From the NCBI GenBank assembly GCA_000320545.1, contig ADNK01002450.1, forward strand, positions 1-52,500: 52,500 nt of DNA, given 5' to 3'. Below are positions 1 through 10,957 of the stretch, piece by piece. Position 1 is the first letter of the stretch. Each line of letters opens with the position of its first letter. The position numbers and the translations under genes are program-made. The stretch is from Bigelowiella natans CCMP2755. Taxonomy: Eukaryota > Cercozoa > Chlorarachniophyceae. The notes beneath the pieces were generated by a model. It was not told where the DNA came from. It made no database searches and saw only the letters and a program-made list of their open reading frames with translations.

Positions 1-402
1 TTGTAAAAAGAGGAAAATGAAGGGGGGGGGGCAAGGTTGGGGGAGGGCGGGGGTTTCAATCGCAAAGACCATAGTTTTTAAAAACCTGATTTAGGCGTTG
101 GTAAAATGCGGAATTCGAGGAGGTAATCAATAGACCTTTGAGAGATTGGTTTTCTTTCTACCGACTTCTTTCTCCCCATCCCTTTCTGTTCTCGTGACGA
201 ATACAGAAAAATGTTACGGTTTTTGTGGTGGGGTGGGGGGGGGGGGGCGCTTATTGAAGTTCCAACAGAGAGAGTCATATTTCGGCCGAAGTTCATCACA
301 TTTCTGCCGCATCATCGGCCATGTCGCCGCACAGTCGTGTTGTTCAGTGTTGTTGTATTTACACGTAACTCCTTCCCTCTTTCCCCTTGGTGCTGTTGGC
401 AG
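1..402 (+). other. Intron(s) and possible upstream exon of the nucleoporin gene
   Basis: This stretch lies upstream of the first confident nucleoporin exon, which starts after the acceptor ...ttggcag at 401-402. It holds poly-G and poly-pyrimidine runs typical of introns. A possible small exon at 95-122 lies between an acceptor (tttag, ending 94) and a good donor (gag|gtaatc at 123), but it is too short to match to the family. The missing N-terminal propeller blades and the start codon are expected to the left of the window. Confidence 0.4.
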
Positions 403-1526
403 GTCGTAGACTCAAATCGGGGATATCTGTATGCCTTGTGCTACAATACCACCATTATGGTGTGGAAGATGGTAATATGACGATGGTGGATTGCGAAATG
501 ATGATGATAGCACAAACACACCGTCACGCTAGGTTGTGATATATGTGCGGCGAGCTCGTGCGCGCGGCTATAGATGTCTGTTTTGTACACAAACGGCGAC
601 TGTAAGAGCATTGCATCTTCACTGAAAAATGTGCGGGAAAAGGGATGGAATGCGCGTGTGTTTCTACGCACGCGCATTCGTGTGTGCGTGCGTGTGTGTG
701 TGTGTGTGTGTGTGTACGCTTGATTCTGTTCTCATTTTTCATATGTGATCACGGCGTCTCGCCAAAACAACGAATTAGCAAAAGGACGGGTACCTCAGCC
801 TGATAGCTACGAAGACCGACGTGGTCAACAACGCGATTTCAGTGCTTAACGAGGATGAGGACATATCGAGGTCCAACGAGGACGACTGGACTGCAGAGGA
901 TTTTAGCATCGTTTCCATCCACGTAATTGATAGCTTGGCTAGTGATAATTTTGTTATCACCGTCGTTTTCATTAGGCATGTAATCATTACATCGCATTTA
1001 ACACGATAATGATAAAGGCGCTAACCCCCCCCCTCTCCCTCCCCCCCCACGCAACTATTCTCCAGTATAACCCTAACAATACTAGACAATAAGTCAAGAT
1101 TGCTGCGATAACTCGATCATGGGACTGCCCCGAACCACACTACACTAAATTTTGTCCCCCCCCCCCCCCCCCCCCACCAAACTCTATCCCCCCTCACCTC
1201 ACCTCACCTCACCTCACCTCACCTCACCCGCATTTATAGGTGGTTCCCCGATCCGAGTCGGAGAACGCCGTTCTAGTAGCCATCACCAACCACGGCCATA
1301 GGATCTTCTTCCACATCGAATCTTACGTGGAGTCGGTGAGCCTGTGGAGGAGCTGCCTTCAGGTCCTCCACGTCTACCAGTGCCCATCCGAGGTGTCGCA
1401 GCAGCGGGGAAGGGCGCAGATAAGCGCGCGGTATGTCAAAGACAGGTCGCCTGAGTCGGTGAGGAAAGCCTACTACTTGGGAGGAGTCACGATGCTAGCA
1501 GATTCAGTCAATCATGCACAGGTAAC

Positions 1527-1568
<42 letters not shown>

Positions 1569-3023
1569 TTGCTAATTTATTCATTTATTTATTTGTTACG
1601 GGGCTTCTGTCGCTACTCCGCCATATCACACACTTTGCATCCCCCGTCGGCCCCCCCCCCTTCTTTTGGGGGTAAATTAATAATTAATAATCCCGCCCTT
1701 GCTTCGATCGACAGACGTTTCGGATAAACCACCCTGCGAGCACCAGTAACAGCCTCATCTTCATCCACGAGGAGACGTGGAGGGCGCAGTACAACCACGC
1801 CCCGCAAGAGGCCGTCGAGTGCGACAACGAGGTCGGCGGGCACATCCTCGCCTTCGCCGAGATCCCGCCCATCGGCCAGATGGCCGGGTCCTCGTCGCAG
1901 TACTACTTCCACAGCAAGGAGAAGCTGCCTCTGAAGGGCCTCCGGCCGCTCGCCTACCAGCACGTGTTTCCGTCGCGCCACTTCATCGTGCTCACGAACA
2001 AGGAGATCGCGGTGTACAAGAAGAACCGCCCCTTGGACCTGCTCTGGAAGACGATGGCGGGGACCCACAGCGTCTCCAACGCGCTCTTCAACGATATGTC
2101 CTTCGTGGAGCTCAGGGCGATGTATCTCGCGCTGATCTGCGACCCGTCCTCCTACGGCGGCAAGCCCGCCATCAAGCATAGAGCCAAGAGCAGGTTCCTG
2201 GACCTGCCGGTGCGACTCGAGGGTAACGGCAGCTTTCTCCACCAGCGGTCCACCATCCACGATGCCATGTACCGCTATGCCTCGAGGGCCCTGCGCCCGG
2301 TGTGGATTTGGACGGTGTGCTCGGAGAAGCGAGGCGTATCGATGTTCCGCTACCTGACGGTTGACTGGGAGCGGATCGTGCCCCCCGTGAGGGCGCTGCG
2401 GAAGTTCATCGCCGAGTCGTCCTCCTCCTCGAGCGGGAGGGGGGGGGTGGGGCTTGGGAAAGACCTCTTCAGCGCCATCAGCATCCTGCCCGACCGCCCC
2501 CCGGTCAAGAACGATCAGAGGGTGGCGGAGAGGAAGAAGAGGGAGCTCAAGTCGATACGAGCGCTGCTCTACCTGCTCGACGTGTGCTTGGAGGCCTTCA
2601 CCATCCTGCAGCTGTGTACGGAGGGCATTAACATCGAGGCCCTGCGAGAGCAGCTAGACGCGCAGGCCAAGACGCACCTTCGCACCCTGAAATTCTCTCT
2701 GATTGTCACTACGACTCACGGGTTGCAGCTGCTCAAATCGCTGATCGACGCCGTCATGTACCTGAGGTAGTAGTATTTAGTTGTAGTAGTAGTAGTAGTA
2801 GTAGTAGTAGCACAGATAGCAGTGTAACAGCATGGAGATATCGATAGACCTTTTGCCAATATAATTCTTAGTTTTTTTGCTATGAGAGAAACCGCTAGCT
2901 TTTCCAATTTTTCCTTTCTAAGTACTAGCGCCAGCTCACTGACACATCACTGCTGCTGCTTTTTGGAGAGGCAGCAACCATACTAGATAGAGAACGAACG
3001 TATGATCAAAATGCACGCACACA

Positions 3024-3066
<43 letters not shown>

Positions 3067-4807
3067 TTCATATCTTGCACGGCAATAACCGACGTTCGCT
3101 ATCCTCTCCCCCTCCTCCTCCCTTCTTACCAGACGGGAAGATAGCGTGGGAGAATTATTCCACAAAAAATGCAGCATTCTCTTCGGCAAGGGCGACTTCG
3201 AGTACTTCAAGGGCCTCAAGAGCCTCCACGAGGCGAGAAAGGAGGAGAATTTCCACGATAAAACCCGCAGAAACCGTCACTTGGAAAAGGCGCTGAGATA
3301 CTTTAAGGGGGCCGCACATGGATCGGACTTTAAGATTCGTAAGGTGGGTTCTATGCTATGCATGAAACAGCGTAACGTAACGACACGCGGAGTGTGTTTC
3401 CTGCCGGAGCCCTTGTTTGTGAGGAAGGCGGCCTTGTTTTTATTCAAAGACTTCAAACCCTGCTACTACTACTACCACCACCACCACTACTACTTCTACA
3501 ACTTACTATTACTCCTCAATACTACGAGCGCTACCACCATATATAACTGACACGAAATTCTATCAACTCTCGCCATTCTCCCCATCGTCTCTTTCCTCCT
3601 CCTCCTCCTCCTCCTCCTCCTCCTCCTCCTCCCCCTTCCTTGCTGTGGAAACAGGTTTGCGAGAATCTGCAGAAGCTCAAGTACTACCGCGGCGTGGTGG
3701 TGCTGGCGCTAACCCGAGCGACGCTCGTACAGAACGACAGCGTGCAGGCCCCCGCCTCCAGCTTCGGCGAGGCCTACGAGCGCTCGATTGATGCGGATAT
3801 AGGCTTCGATGGCAGAGCCCACGGCGAAAACAGCAGCAGCGCGAGTGCCTCGTGGAAGGCCAAGGAGATCCACACCTGCCACCGGTGCATTCTCGACATG
3901 TTCCGGTTCCTGCTCATCACCAAGCAGGATGCGGCCCCGCCGCAGGTGGACCAGGAGGACCAGCTCCGCCTCGGCGACTCGGGGGAGCTCAAAGAGCTCC
4001 GCGACAGCGCCGTGCAAGAGGCGCTCAACGCCAGCGAGGACGACCACGGAGACTTCCTCAGGAAGCTATTCGAGTGGTTCGTGGACAACGACAGGGCCAA
4101 GCACCTCACCCGGCTCAAGTCGCCGCTGCTCATCAGCTTCCTCGAGAGCAAGATGCAGATTATACCCTCCTCCTCCGCGGACGATACCAAGCACAACCTC
4201 GGGGGGGCCTACATGATGAAGAAGTACGCCGGGGTGCTGCACAAGTGCTACTACGAGAGCAGCGAATGGCAGAAGGCCGTCGATCTCCTCTTCCAGATCG
4301 GCCGCAGCGACCAGAAGGCCTGGAGCCTGTCGGAGAAGATCAGCCTCCTTAGAAAGTGCCGCGACTACGCCAACAGGATTCGCCGCGACTCGAGGTTCGG
4401 GTTGGACGAGGACTGGCTAGCCGCGCTAAATGACAACATCATTTATGCCGATATCCAGCAAAAGCTACTCCTCGATCTCAAGACGCTGCTCGACGACCTC
4501 GAGAGAAGAGCGGGAGCTCAACATCCCAATGGAGGGGGGGGGGGGGGGGGCGAACGGAGGAGGACTTGAAGCTGGAAACGGCACAAGCGCTTGTGGCCCA
4601 GTGTGAGAAAGGCCTGATCGAAAACCCGTTGACTCTGATTAATATAGCAAGAGAAGCGAAGTTCTTTGAGCACTGCCTCCATGTCGCCAAGGTGCAGCAG
4701 CTTCGCGACCAGACGTACATAAAGACGTGGTGGAAAAACCTAATCATCATACGCTTTAAGCGCGCGAAAAGGCAGAACAAAAGCTGGCGAGACGAGGTGT
4801 GATTAAC

Positions 4808-4844
<37 letters not shown>

Positions 4845-5472
4845 AATATAAATTTTATATATCATATTTTTCTACCAAAAGTCTTTTTTCCTTTTCTCCA
4901 ATTCCTTAGAAGACATGATGCTTATTGCTTCTTTCTCTTGCCACAATTCGGCATAACACGACACACAGTACTCCCCCAACCTGGTTGGAGGGAAGCTGTC
5001 CGTGCGAGACTTTTCGTTCGTCTCGTTGCGTTACTTCTGACCCCACTCTCGTCCACGTTAGTTTCTCACCGAAATGCCGTCGGAATTCTCGGACGATCCT
5101 GTCATGTTCCCTGCGGCCTTTATAGCAGAGCTGCTGGAGAAGCTGAACCAGAAGTACACGTTGCATAACAAGAAGGAGACGTTTGCGCTGCAGTTTTTCC
5201 GCAAAGTGAAAGTGCCGCTCCGCGCTCAGATCGGTGCGTACGAACAGCTGTTAAATAAAGCGGATAAGACGTTGACGAAGACACTCGTCGAGAGCGTCAT
5301 TCGCCTCGTGGAAGATGCATCTAAGAATGAGAATGAATTCTTCAACAACGCCGCGGGATTATATAACCTCGTCCAACGGGCTTCCAGTAGGGCGGACTCT
5401 AGCTATAATGTTCCTGTGGATAGCAGACGTAAGCTCAAGGATCTTCAAGTAAAGATCAACGGAGCTTTCTAG
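403..5472 (+). CDS. NUP155: Nup155/Nup170-type nucleoporin (5'-partial, frame break in a G run)
   Basis: Scaffold nucleoporin of the inner ring of the nuclear pore complex: an N-terminal beta-propeller followed by a long alpha-solenoid. Exons with consistent phases are 403-471, 779-922, 1240-1521, 1715-2766, 3133-3343, 3655-4796 and 5062-5472 (stop tag). Family-like stretches include VVDSNRGYLYAL and IVSIH|VVPRSESENAVLVAI (propeller), HVFPSRHFIVLTNKEIAVYK and RPLDLL (end of propeller), LRTLKFSLIVT, LFEWFVDNDRAKHL and AREAKFFECLHVA-like helices, then FIAELLEKLNQKY near the C-terminus. About 1,100 codons are visible against roughly 1,400 in the family, so about 280 residues lie off the left edge. 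Exon 3655-4796 changes frame inside a 17-G tract (4534-4550). The frame before it soon meets a stop at 4567-4569, while homology continues in the other frame. A sequencing slip is likelier than a pseudogene, because both flanks look conserved. GC-rich third positions contrast with genes further right. Confidence 0.9.
680..714. repeat. (TG)n microsatellite in nucleoporin intron
   Basis: Alternating TG with interspersed CG steps, inside the intron between nucleoporin exons 403-471 and 779-922. Confidence 0.9.
1194..1229. repeat. (CCTCA)n pentanucleotide tandem repeat
   Basis: Seven head-to-tail copies of a CCTCA/ACCTC unit, placed just before the acceptor (tttatag at 1233-1239) of nucleoporin exon 1240-1521. 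It serves as part of the pyrimidine-rich 3' end of the intron. It follows a long poly-C run at about 1158-1175. Confidence 0.9.
3596..3632. repeat. (CCT)n triplet repeat forming an intron pyrimidine tract
   Basis: About twelve CCT/CTC triplets immediately upstream of the acceptor aacag at 3650-3654 of nucleoporin exon 3655-4796. In this gene the intron pyrimidine tracts have expanded as microsatellites. Confidence 0.85.
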
Positions 5473-6305
5473 ATCTGTATGCCGAAAACAGTGAATGGCG
5501 GAATTTTTGCGTCGAATCATTTGCTATGTCACCCGCGCTCTTGTTTTGTAGAACATAACGAGTCATCGTGCTGTGATAATGTTACTAGCGACGCATGCAT
5601 GGATGGTACCTCGACATGGCCTAGACAGAGCTTGACAAAGCCATAGAAATGCTCTCTCTTGTACCAGTTGCATTCTTGAATTCGAATGTGCGTGTGCTTA
5701 CATGTGTGTGTGTGTGTGTGTCAATTTGCATCAAGAATGTTCGTCTCTCGGTGTCTAGCTAGCTAGGTGTGTGCATGCAATGCACACACCTAGCACTTAG
5801 ACCTTTCTAGCTTTGTTGCTCAGAGTTGCCGCGCAGTGTACATGTGCGCCACTAGCTAGCGCTTGTGTGATGATAGCGCATCGATGCAAGTAACAAGGAC
5901 ACACATTTTGACCTCCAACGTGCGGACATCTATGCATATAACACACACATACATCCCCCTCTAAGTGCAAATTCTTCTCCACACATGGATGCCACGAAAT
6001 AACAGAGGCGGCTAGAACAAACACTACATGCACATGTGCACATGCATGCACACATTGCTTTTGCATTTTTCACACGGCCTTGTGACCGCTATGCTAGCTT
6101 TTTCTCCTCGCGCACATGCGCAACGCGAAAACCCATGTTGCGCACAGCAAAACAAAGCATTCAAGCAATGAAAAAAAACGCACAGAAGCAACATCAAAGG
6201 AAGGAAACGCATGTTCAATGTGCGACTTCGACTCCAACCTTCAACTCCAACCTTCAACTCCAACCTTCAACATGAAGACACCATAACTAATATGACACAC
6301 ACAGA

Positions 6306-6346
<41 letters not shown>

Positions 6347-6603
6347 TCTGTAACCCTTCTAATCAACCTGCTACGCGCAACGACGCCTAAAACCTATGCA
6401 TATTCGGATAGACGCAGCCCTTTAGTGCATGTAGTTCAATAGGGAGGAAACCATTTTTAGGAGAATGGAATGAATGAATGAAATGAACCTCCGGAGGGCA
6501 GATACGATATTTCACGAGGAAGTTACGGACGTTCTTTTGAAGAATTATTGGGATGCCTGATGTTGATGAAAAAGAGCTTTTGGTTGGCAAGTTGCGACAG
6601 ATA

Positions 6604-6619
6604 TACGGTGAATAATATG

Positions 6620-6669
<50 letters not shown>

Positions 6670-6677
6670 TATTATGT
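6604..6677. repeat. Perfect AT-rich inverted repeat around a (TA)n core
   Basis: The (TA)n run at about 6629-6664 is flanked by aatatgtacatgta on the left and tatgtacatatt on the right, so the whole segment is a long near-perfect palindrome able to extrude as a cruciform. Confidence 0.8.
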
Positions 6678-6767
6678 CAGCACGCCACCTCGTTCCTGAA
6701 GCCTAATTGGAGACTTTTCGAAAATGTAAACATCGTGGCCCTGACGACACCGCCGATTTGGTACAAA

Positions 6768-6769
6768 TG

Positions 6770-6848
<79 letters not shown>
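6768..6848. repeat. Compound (TG)n(GA)n microsatellite
   Basis: About 20 TG units (with one TT interruption) run directly into about 20 GA units. All four dinucleotide ORFs across it are artefacts of this repeat. Confidence 0.95.
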
Positions 6849-6850
<2 letters not shown>

Positions 6851-8171
6851 CTGTAGAGTCTACCTGCCTCAGCAACATGAGCGCAGCCATCATCCCAGAG
6901 ATGGAATCCCCGACAACCCCAACGCCTTCGTACATGGTGCAAGATGCAGGTTGCCATTCATGCAACTCAATGCATGTCCAATGCATGCATGAGCATGATG
7001 ACCAAGTGCTTGCGCAATCGTAGATGCATCCCGGGCTTTGGCGGGCGATTGTGGTCCGTCTGCCCTCTGAAGGGCATTGAAAGGACAACCTCAGCAATCA
7101 ACAACCAAACATCTTCCACTTTCATTTGAAGCCCAAAGCTAGGAATTGCACACTTGTCAATTGGTCACGTTTGCACAAACAGAGAACGTGTCACACACAA
7201 CAAAGATGCCAAAGAGCCACATTGAACGTGAAACAGTGCATCACAGAACTTGCGCAATGCACACGCAGGATCGTGCATGACCTGATCAAGTGCACGTGTT
7301 CAGCTGGTGGTTCAATGACTCGATGGGACACCAAAATTGGTGCACGCAGCTTGGACGTTGCAAAGATTGTTGATTGAACACGCACAATTGAGAACTCAAG
7401 TTCACGCATTCAGCCAATGCAAATGAAAATGAATGGATTGATTTTGACAAAAATGCAACTGAAGACATTGCAAACAACTGGCGAAGAAGAAGGGGATGCT
7501 CATCATGGACACGTGACATGCACGTGCACACACGTGTGATGCATGTGTGTGCATCTCTCCAAACAAGCCACCGCACACGTAGCAGATTGACGAGCTGCGA
7601 CAATGAAGATGATGCGGCATGACTGCACAACGCCAGTTGTGCAAGTTAGCAAGCTAGCAAGAATCAATGCTGATCTCTGATGTCTTGCCAGCATGGCGCA
7701 GAGTTGTTCGTCAGTGTTTTTTTGGTGAAGTGTGCTAGTGCGGCTTGTTTGGTCAATGCAAGCTAGCAAGCTAGCTAGCTTACATGGCACTGCATGCAAA
7801 AAGAAGCGGCCGCTCCAATGCCGCACACCACTAGACCAGCACGCCAGCTCTAGAGCAAGCTAGGCGTGTGTGATGTGCATGCCAGCACAAGCCACGATTC
7901 ACAAACCAAGCTAGCAAGCCGCTCTAGAGCTCACTAGCTCAGGCGCTCAGTCCTCAAAATTGAATTCGACAGTTCTGAGAGTTGTGAAATGGTGTTCCAG
8001 TGTCAAACTCGTTTTCCATGCTATTAATTACATAAAATATGTACGAAGCTTTGCAGAGAAACGACAATAATTATCCAGAGGCTAAAAGCACAGAACAAAC
8101 CCAAGACCTATTGTGTGTTAATGCACATTCTTAGCAGTACTGGTATGCGCGCGGTTCATTATAACCCGTCT

Positions 8172-8555
8172 TCAGGACAAATTTAAATCGTACGACAAGG
8201 AGACATTGCTAGTTATTAGCACCACCTCGCTTTGATCGTCTAAAAGACCTGCCGATCCAGACAGAAAGTTGAAGACAACTGTACTGGATGATCTCCGAGG
8301 ACTACTTCTGCCATACACCAAAGCGCATTGAGAAATTTCTTTGGGAATGAATTTGAACATCACGAACATGCCAGCGTTACGAGCGATGGGCTGCGGTATC
8401 GTATGCGTTTCACTTGCTAGGTCAGCAGGATCATGCAAGTTTGGAAAAAAGGAAAAACTTACAAAGCCAGTGTGCCAGTTTTCGAATCCTGCCAAAAACC
8501 GCACATATGTCTCATTGTTCATACGGTGTATGGCTCTGAGCAAATCTAATATGCT
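8172..8555 (-). CDS. Uncertain coding region of unknown function
   Basis: On the minus strand an exon starting after an acceptor (ttctcag) near 8556 reads ILDLLRAIHRMNNETYVRFL and on to a strong donor (ggcttt|gtaagt) near 8462. A possible 46-bp intron ends in ctgacctag, after which two readings remain. The phase-consistent one ends quickly in a basic tail. The other stays open to 8172 through residues such as FVMFKFIPKEISQCALVYG. It could be the 3' end of the RING gene just upstream, but the phases I tried do not join in the longer frame. No family was recognised. Confidence 0.35.
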   Translation of the reverse strand, partial: SILDLLRAIHRMNNETYVRFLAGFENWHTGFVSFSFFPNLHDPADLASETHTIPQPIARNAGMFVMFKFIPKEISQCALVYGRSSPRRSSSTVVFNFLSGSAGLLDDQSEVVLITSNVSLSYDLNLS

Positions 8556-8608
8556 GAGAAGACACGACTATGAATTTCATTGTCGAAAGGTAATGAAACG
8601 TTGGTGAT

Positions 8609-8985
8609 TCAGGCAGATTGCGAAACAACCAAAACATTATGAGCATTATCAATTTGAATGCATAAAATAATTTCAGTTCTTAATCCCACCTCTCTTCTAA
8701 CATCTCTGGGTTCCTTTCCGATGAAGCTTCTGCATAAAGGACAACTTGGATTTTTCTCGAGCCATTGTGCCACACAAGCTGAATGAAACCTATCCAATCG
8801 AATTTCATGAATTAGTGTATACTTTAGTGTCGCACATTGATGATTCTACTGTGTTAAGTTGATTTAATATTGAGCAATTACATGCCACCTGTGGTTGCAG
8901 GATAGAACTCTCGGGATCTTATCCTCATCTTGTATTGCGCCCGTTTCATTAGGGGAGAAAGTCTCAAGGCATATAGAGCAAGCTC
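8609..8985 (-). CDS. RING-H2 zinc-finger protein (5'-incomplete)
   Basis: Likely E3 ubiquitin ligase fragment. The first visible exon (to 8889, after an acceptor near 8984) carries the first half of the RING: CSICLETF, then an acidic loop and VLSCNH. A donor (ag|gtggca at 8888) and an acceptor (gatag at 8790) join it to RFHSACVAQWLEKNPSCPLC, restoring the spacing C-x2-C...C-N-H-x2-H-x2-C...C-x2-C. The intron (8790-8888) falls between the third Cys/His pair and the fourth, and the phase is correct (ag+g gives Arg). The reading frame then continues to a stop at 8609-8611, or may splice again at gag|gtggga. The 5' end is unresolved: upstream on this strand is occupied by exons of an opposite-strand gene. 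Substrate unknown. Confidence 0.75.
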
Positions 8986-9037
8986 TGTATAGTAAAAATG
9001 GGTGGAGGGTTCATGAAAGAATATAAACTATTTCTAG

Positions 9038-9573
9038 CTGAAGAAAAGTGTGTCATTCGTATCCTCTTTAAGTACCCAGTCCACGGCTAATACAGACATT
9101 ATCTCGTTTTACCAAGCAGACCTTGGAGAAGATCTTGCACTTATACAAGGAATTTGTCCGGATGACTCAGATAGAGAGGCTGCATCGTTGGCACAATCAC
9201 TCTCCGGAAGAGATGTGCGTGCTAAGAAAGGTAAATATTCGAAATGGAATATTAATCAGCGTTTGGTGCACATAAACGCTAGGTTTCCAATGTCATTATG
9301 AATTATATTATACATCCAGCAGGGACTGAAGGCAGAACAAAATTTTCATTGATCCAGTCGCACTCCGAAGGCTCTTTTTCTTCTGATGAAGTCCCGTGGA
9401 AGCAATATTGGGAGCGCGACTTGCCTATTCTCGGAAGGCGGAGACGTAGAGTGCTCGTTGCCAGTGAAGAAGACGATAGTGAAGATGGACGCAAGCACGG
9501 AGGCGAGGAGGCAGGAAAGATAGCAAGAGCCTCAAGTGGGGAGACGTCGGGAAGGGACCTCATTATTGGATAG
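9038..9573 (+). CDS. Acidic/serine-rich protein of unknown function (3' part)
   Basis: Two exons with matching phase: 9038-9230 (acceptor ttctag at 9032-9037, donor aag|gtaaat at 9231) and 9320-9573 (acceptor atccag, stop tag). The predicted C-terminal region starts LKKSVSFVSSLSTQST, contains FYQADLGEDLALIQGICPDD, then a basic RRRRR patch followed by an acidic stretch (SEEDDSEDG). No membrane segment or catalytic motif is visible. No in-frame ATG lies in the first exon, so an earlier exon must exist upstream, overlapping the RING gene on the other strand. Function not recognised. Confidence 0.6.
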
Positions 9574-10126
9574 TCGGGTTCTGTACTTCGGGATGTAAAT
9601 GCAGGGGATTTTTATAGAGAAAAGCGTGAAATCGTGTTATTTCCCAGATATTCTTCGAAAGTACCCACTTCTTTTCTTTCACAAGCCGAAATAGAAAAAA
9701 GAGTATTGTGCCGAAATAGAAGACCGAGTATTGTTCCATGATTTATGGGTAACGACAAGGATTTGTGGAAATCGCCAAAGAAAACCCAATACATTCGGAC
9801 AAAGATTTTGTTTCCCGCTTGATGTCGACTACCAATTTGGTATGAGAGATCTCCAGCTGCACATTAACACGATTTTTTAAATTTTTAGAAAGAATTTCCC
9901 GTCGCGGCAAACTGTATCTCGCGGATGCTTCAGCGCGGGAAGGCCTGACAAAATCGAGGCAGCGGCGAGTTCTTTTCTCGTTTGGATGCCAGAATTTGAC
10001 CTGAATCCATCCAAAATGACCTACATTTGGAGATTTGGTTCGGATAGAAAATCGAATTCTATCTGAATTTCTACCCGCCACAATCCCACAAGGTAACACC
10101 TTCTCCTGGATCGAGCAACCGCAGTC
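9574..10126. other. Intergenic spacer upstream of the dUTPase
   Basis: No supported gene. An open minus-strand frame (9743-10099) has no ATG at its start, no family resemblance and no splice support. The segment probably carries the dUTPase promoter, but no clear TATA or initiator element can be asserted. Confidence 0.5.
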
Positions 10127-10957
10127 ATGTCTGATATCAAGCTCCTCGTAAAGAAGTAAGTGTGGCGAGTTCGTCCTTCACCATAGTGTTTTAACCTCTT
10201 TTACATTGTCCTTAGGCTCAGCAAAGATGCCATCATCCCAAAGCGTGGTTCTGAAGAAGCAGCAGGCTACGACCTTTCGGCCGCCCACGACATTACAATT
10301 CCTGCGCGAGGCAAAGCTATCGTCAAAACGGACCTTGCTGTCAAGTTGCCTGAAGGATGCTACGGTCGAATTGCTCCCCGAAGTGGCCTATCATGGAAGC
10401 ATCACATGGATGTTGGAGGTATCATCTATCACCTGTCGGAAGGGCTTAGATATGTACCTTCTACTGCATTTTTTTTGTCCCAAGACTTTTCTTGCTATGC
10501 GATGTAGTGAAGTCATTGATCTACCGAAGTTCGTGCAATCGTATTTCCATATCTCAAAGCACCGTGGAACTAATTTGAATATATACTCATCCTCGCAGCC
10601 GGAGTGATTGATAGAGACTACCGTGGAAACGTCGGAGTCGTACTCTTCAATCATGCAGAAAAGGATTACGAAGGTTAGTTCTTGATAAGTTCTAAATTGT
10701 AGTAGCAGATTATTTTTCGTAGAACTTAGACTTACTTTTCTACATAATAAAATTCGACAGTAAAACATGGGGATCGCGTTGCTCAACTTGTTCTGGAGCG
10801 CATATTCACGCCAGAAGTCTTTGAAGTTGAAGAGCTTGACGCAACCAAACGCGGGGCTGGTGGGTTTGGATCTACCGGGATGGAAGCTAAGCGTCAGAAA
10901 GTAGAAAACACTGAGGCTGTGATCAAGATGGCGCAGGAGAAAGCAAACGAAAGCTGA
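10127..10957 (+). CDS. DUT: dUTP diphosphatase (dUTPase), complete, four exons
   Basis: Hydrolyses dUTP to dUMP and pyrophosphate, keeping uracil out of DNA and feeding thymidylate synthesis; the family is a homotrimer. Exons 10127-10155, 10216-10418, 10599-10673 and 10761-10957 join in phase into 167 residues, a normal length. All five motifs are present in order: [10 protein letters not shown] (I), APRSGLSWK (II), [19 protein letters not shown] (III, with the catalytic Asp in VIDRDY), [10 protein letters not shown] (IV) and GAGGFGSTG (V, the flexible C-terminal arm over the active site). The ATG at 10127 is the only in-frame start and opens a short exon ([10 protein letters not shown]). After motif V there is a 25-residue charged extension with a short basic cluster (AKRQK), which may be a nuclear signal. 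Introns are 60, 180 and 87 bp. Certain assignment. Confidence 0.97.

Larger units (their letters stand above)
5473..8171. other. Gene-free, microsatellite- and palindrome-rich spacer
   Basis: No convincing coding exon was found on either strand. The region holds (TG)n near 5703-5722, (TA)n at about 6307-6344 and 6629-6664, a compound (TG)n(GA)n at 6768-6848, and three copies of a 13-bp CAACTCCAACCTT unit around 6233-6270. From about 5750 and again from 7620 to 7960 it is crowded with CTAG-, GCTAGC- and TGCATGCA-type palindromes. The ORFs across it are low-complexity translations of these repeats. Confidence 0.7.

Noticed and set aside
1613-2260. Long minus-strand frame (215 codons)
   Set aside because: Antisense shadow of the GC-rich nucleoporin exon 1715-2766.
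6301-6345. (TA)n arrays considered as possible centromere or telomere repeats
   Set aside because: They are short, scattered every 1-3 kb and often intronic, as ordinary microsatellites.
6769-7023. ORFs of alternating Val-Cys, Arg-Glu or Leu-Ser
   Set aside because: Translations of the (TG)n(GA)n microsatellite.
9743-10099. Minus-strand 118-codon frame upstream of the dUTPase
   Set aside because: No ATG at its start, no splice support and no recognisable pattern; likely chance.
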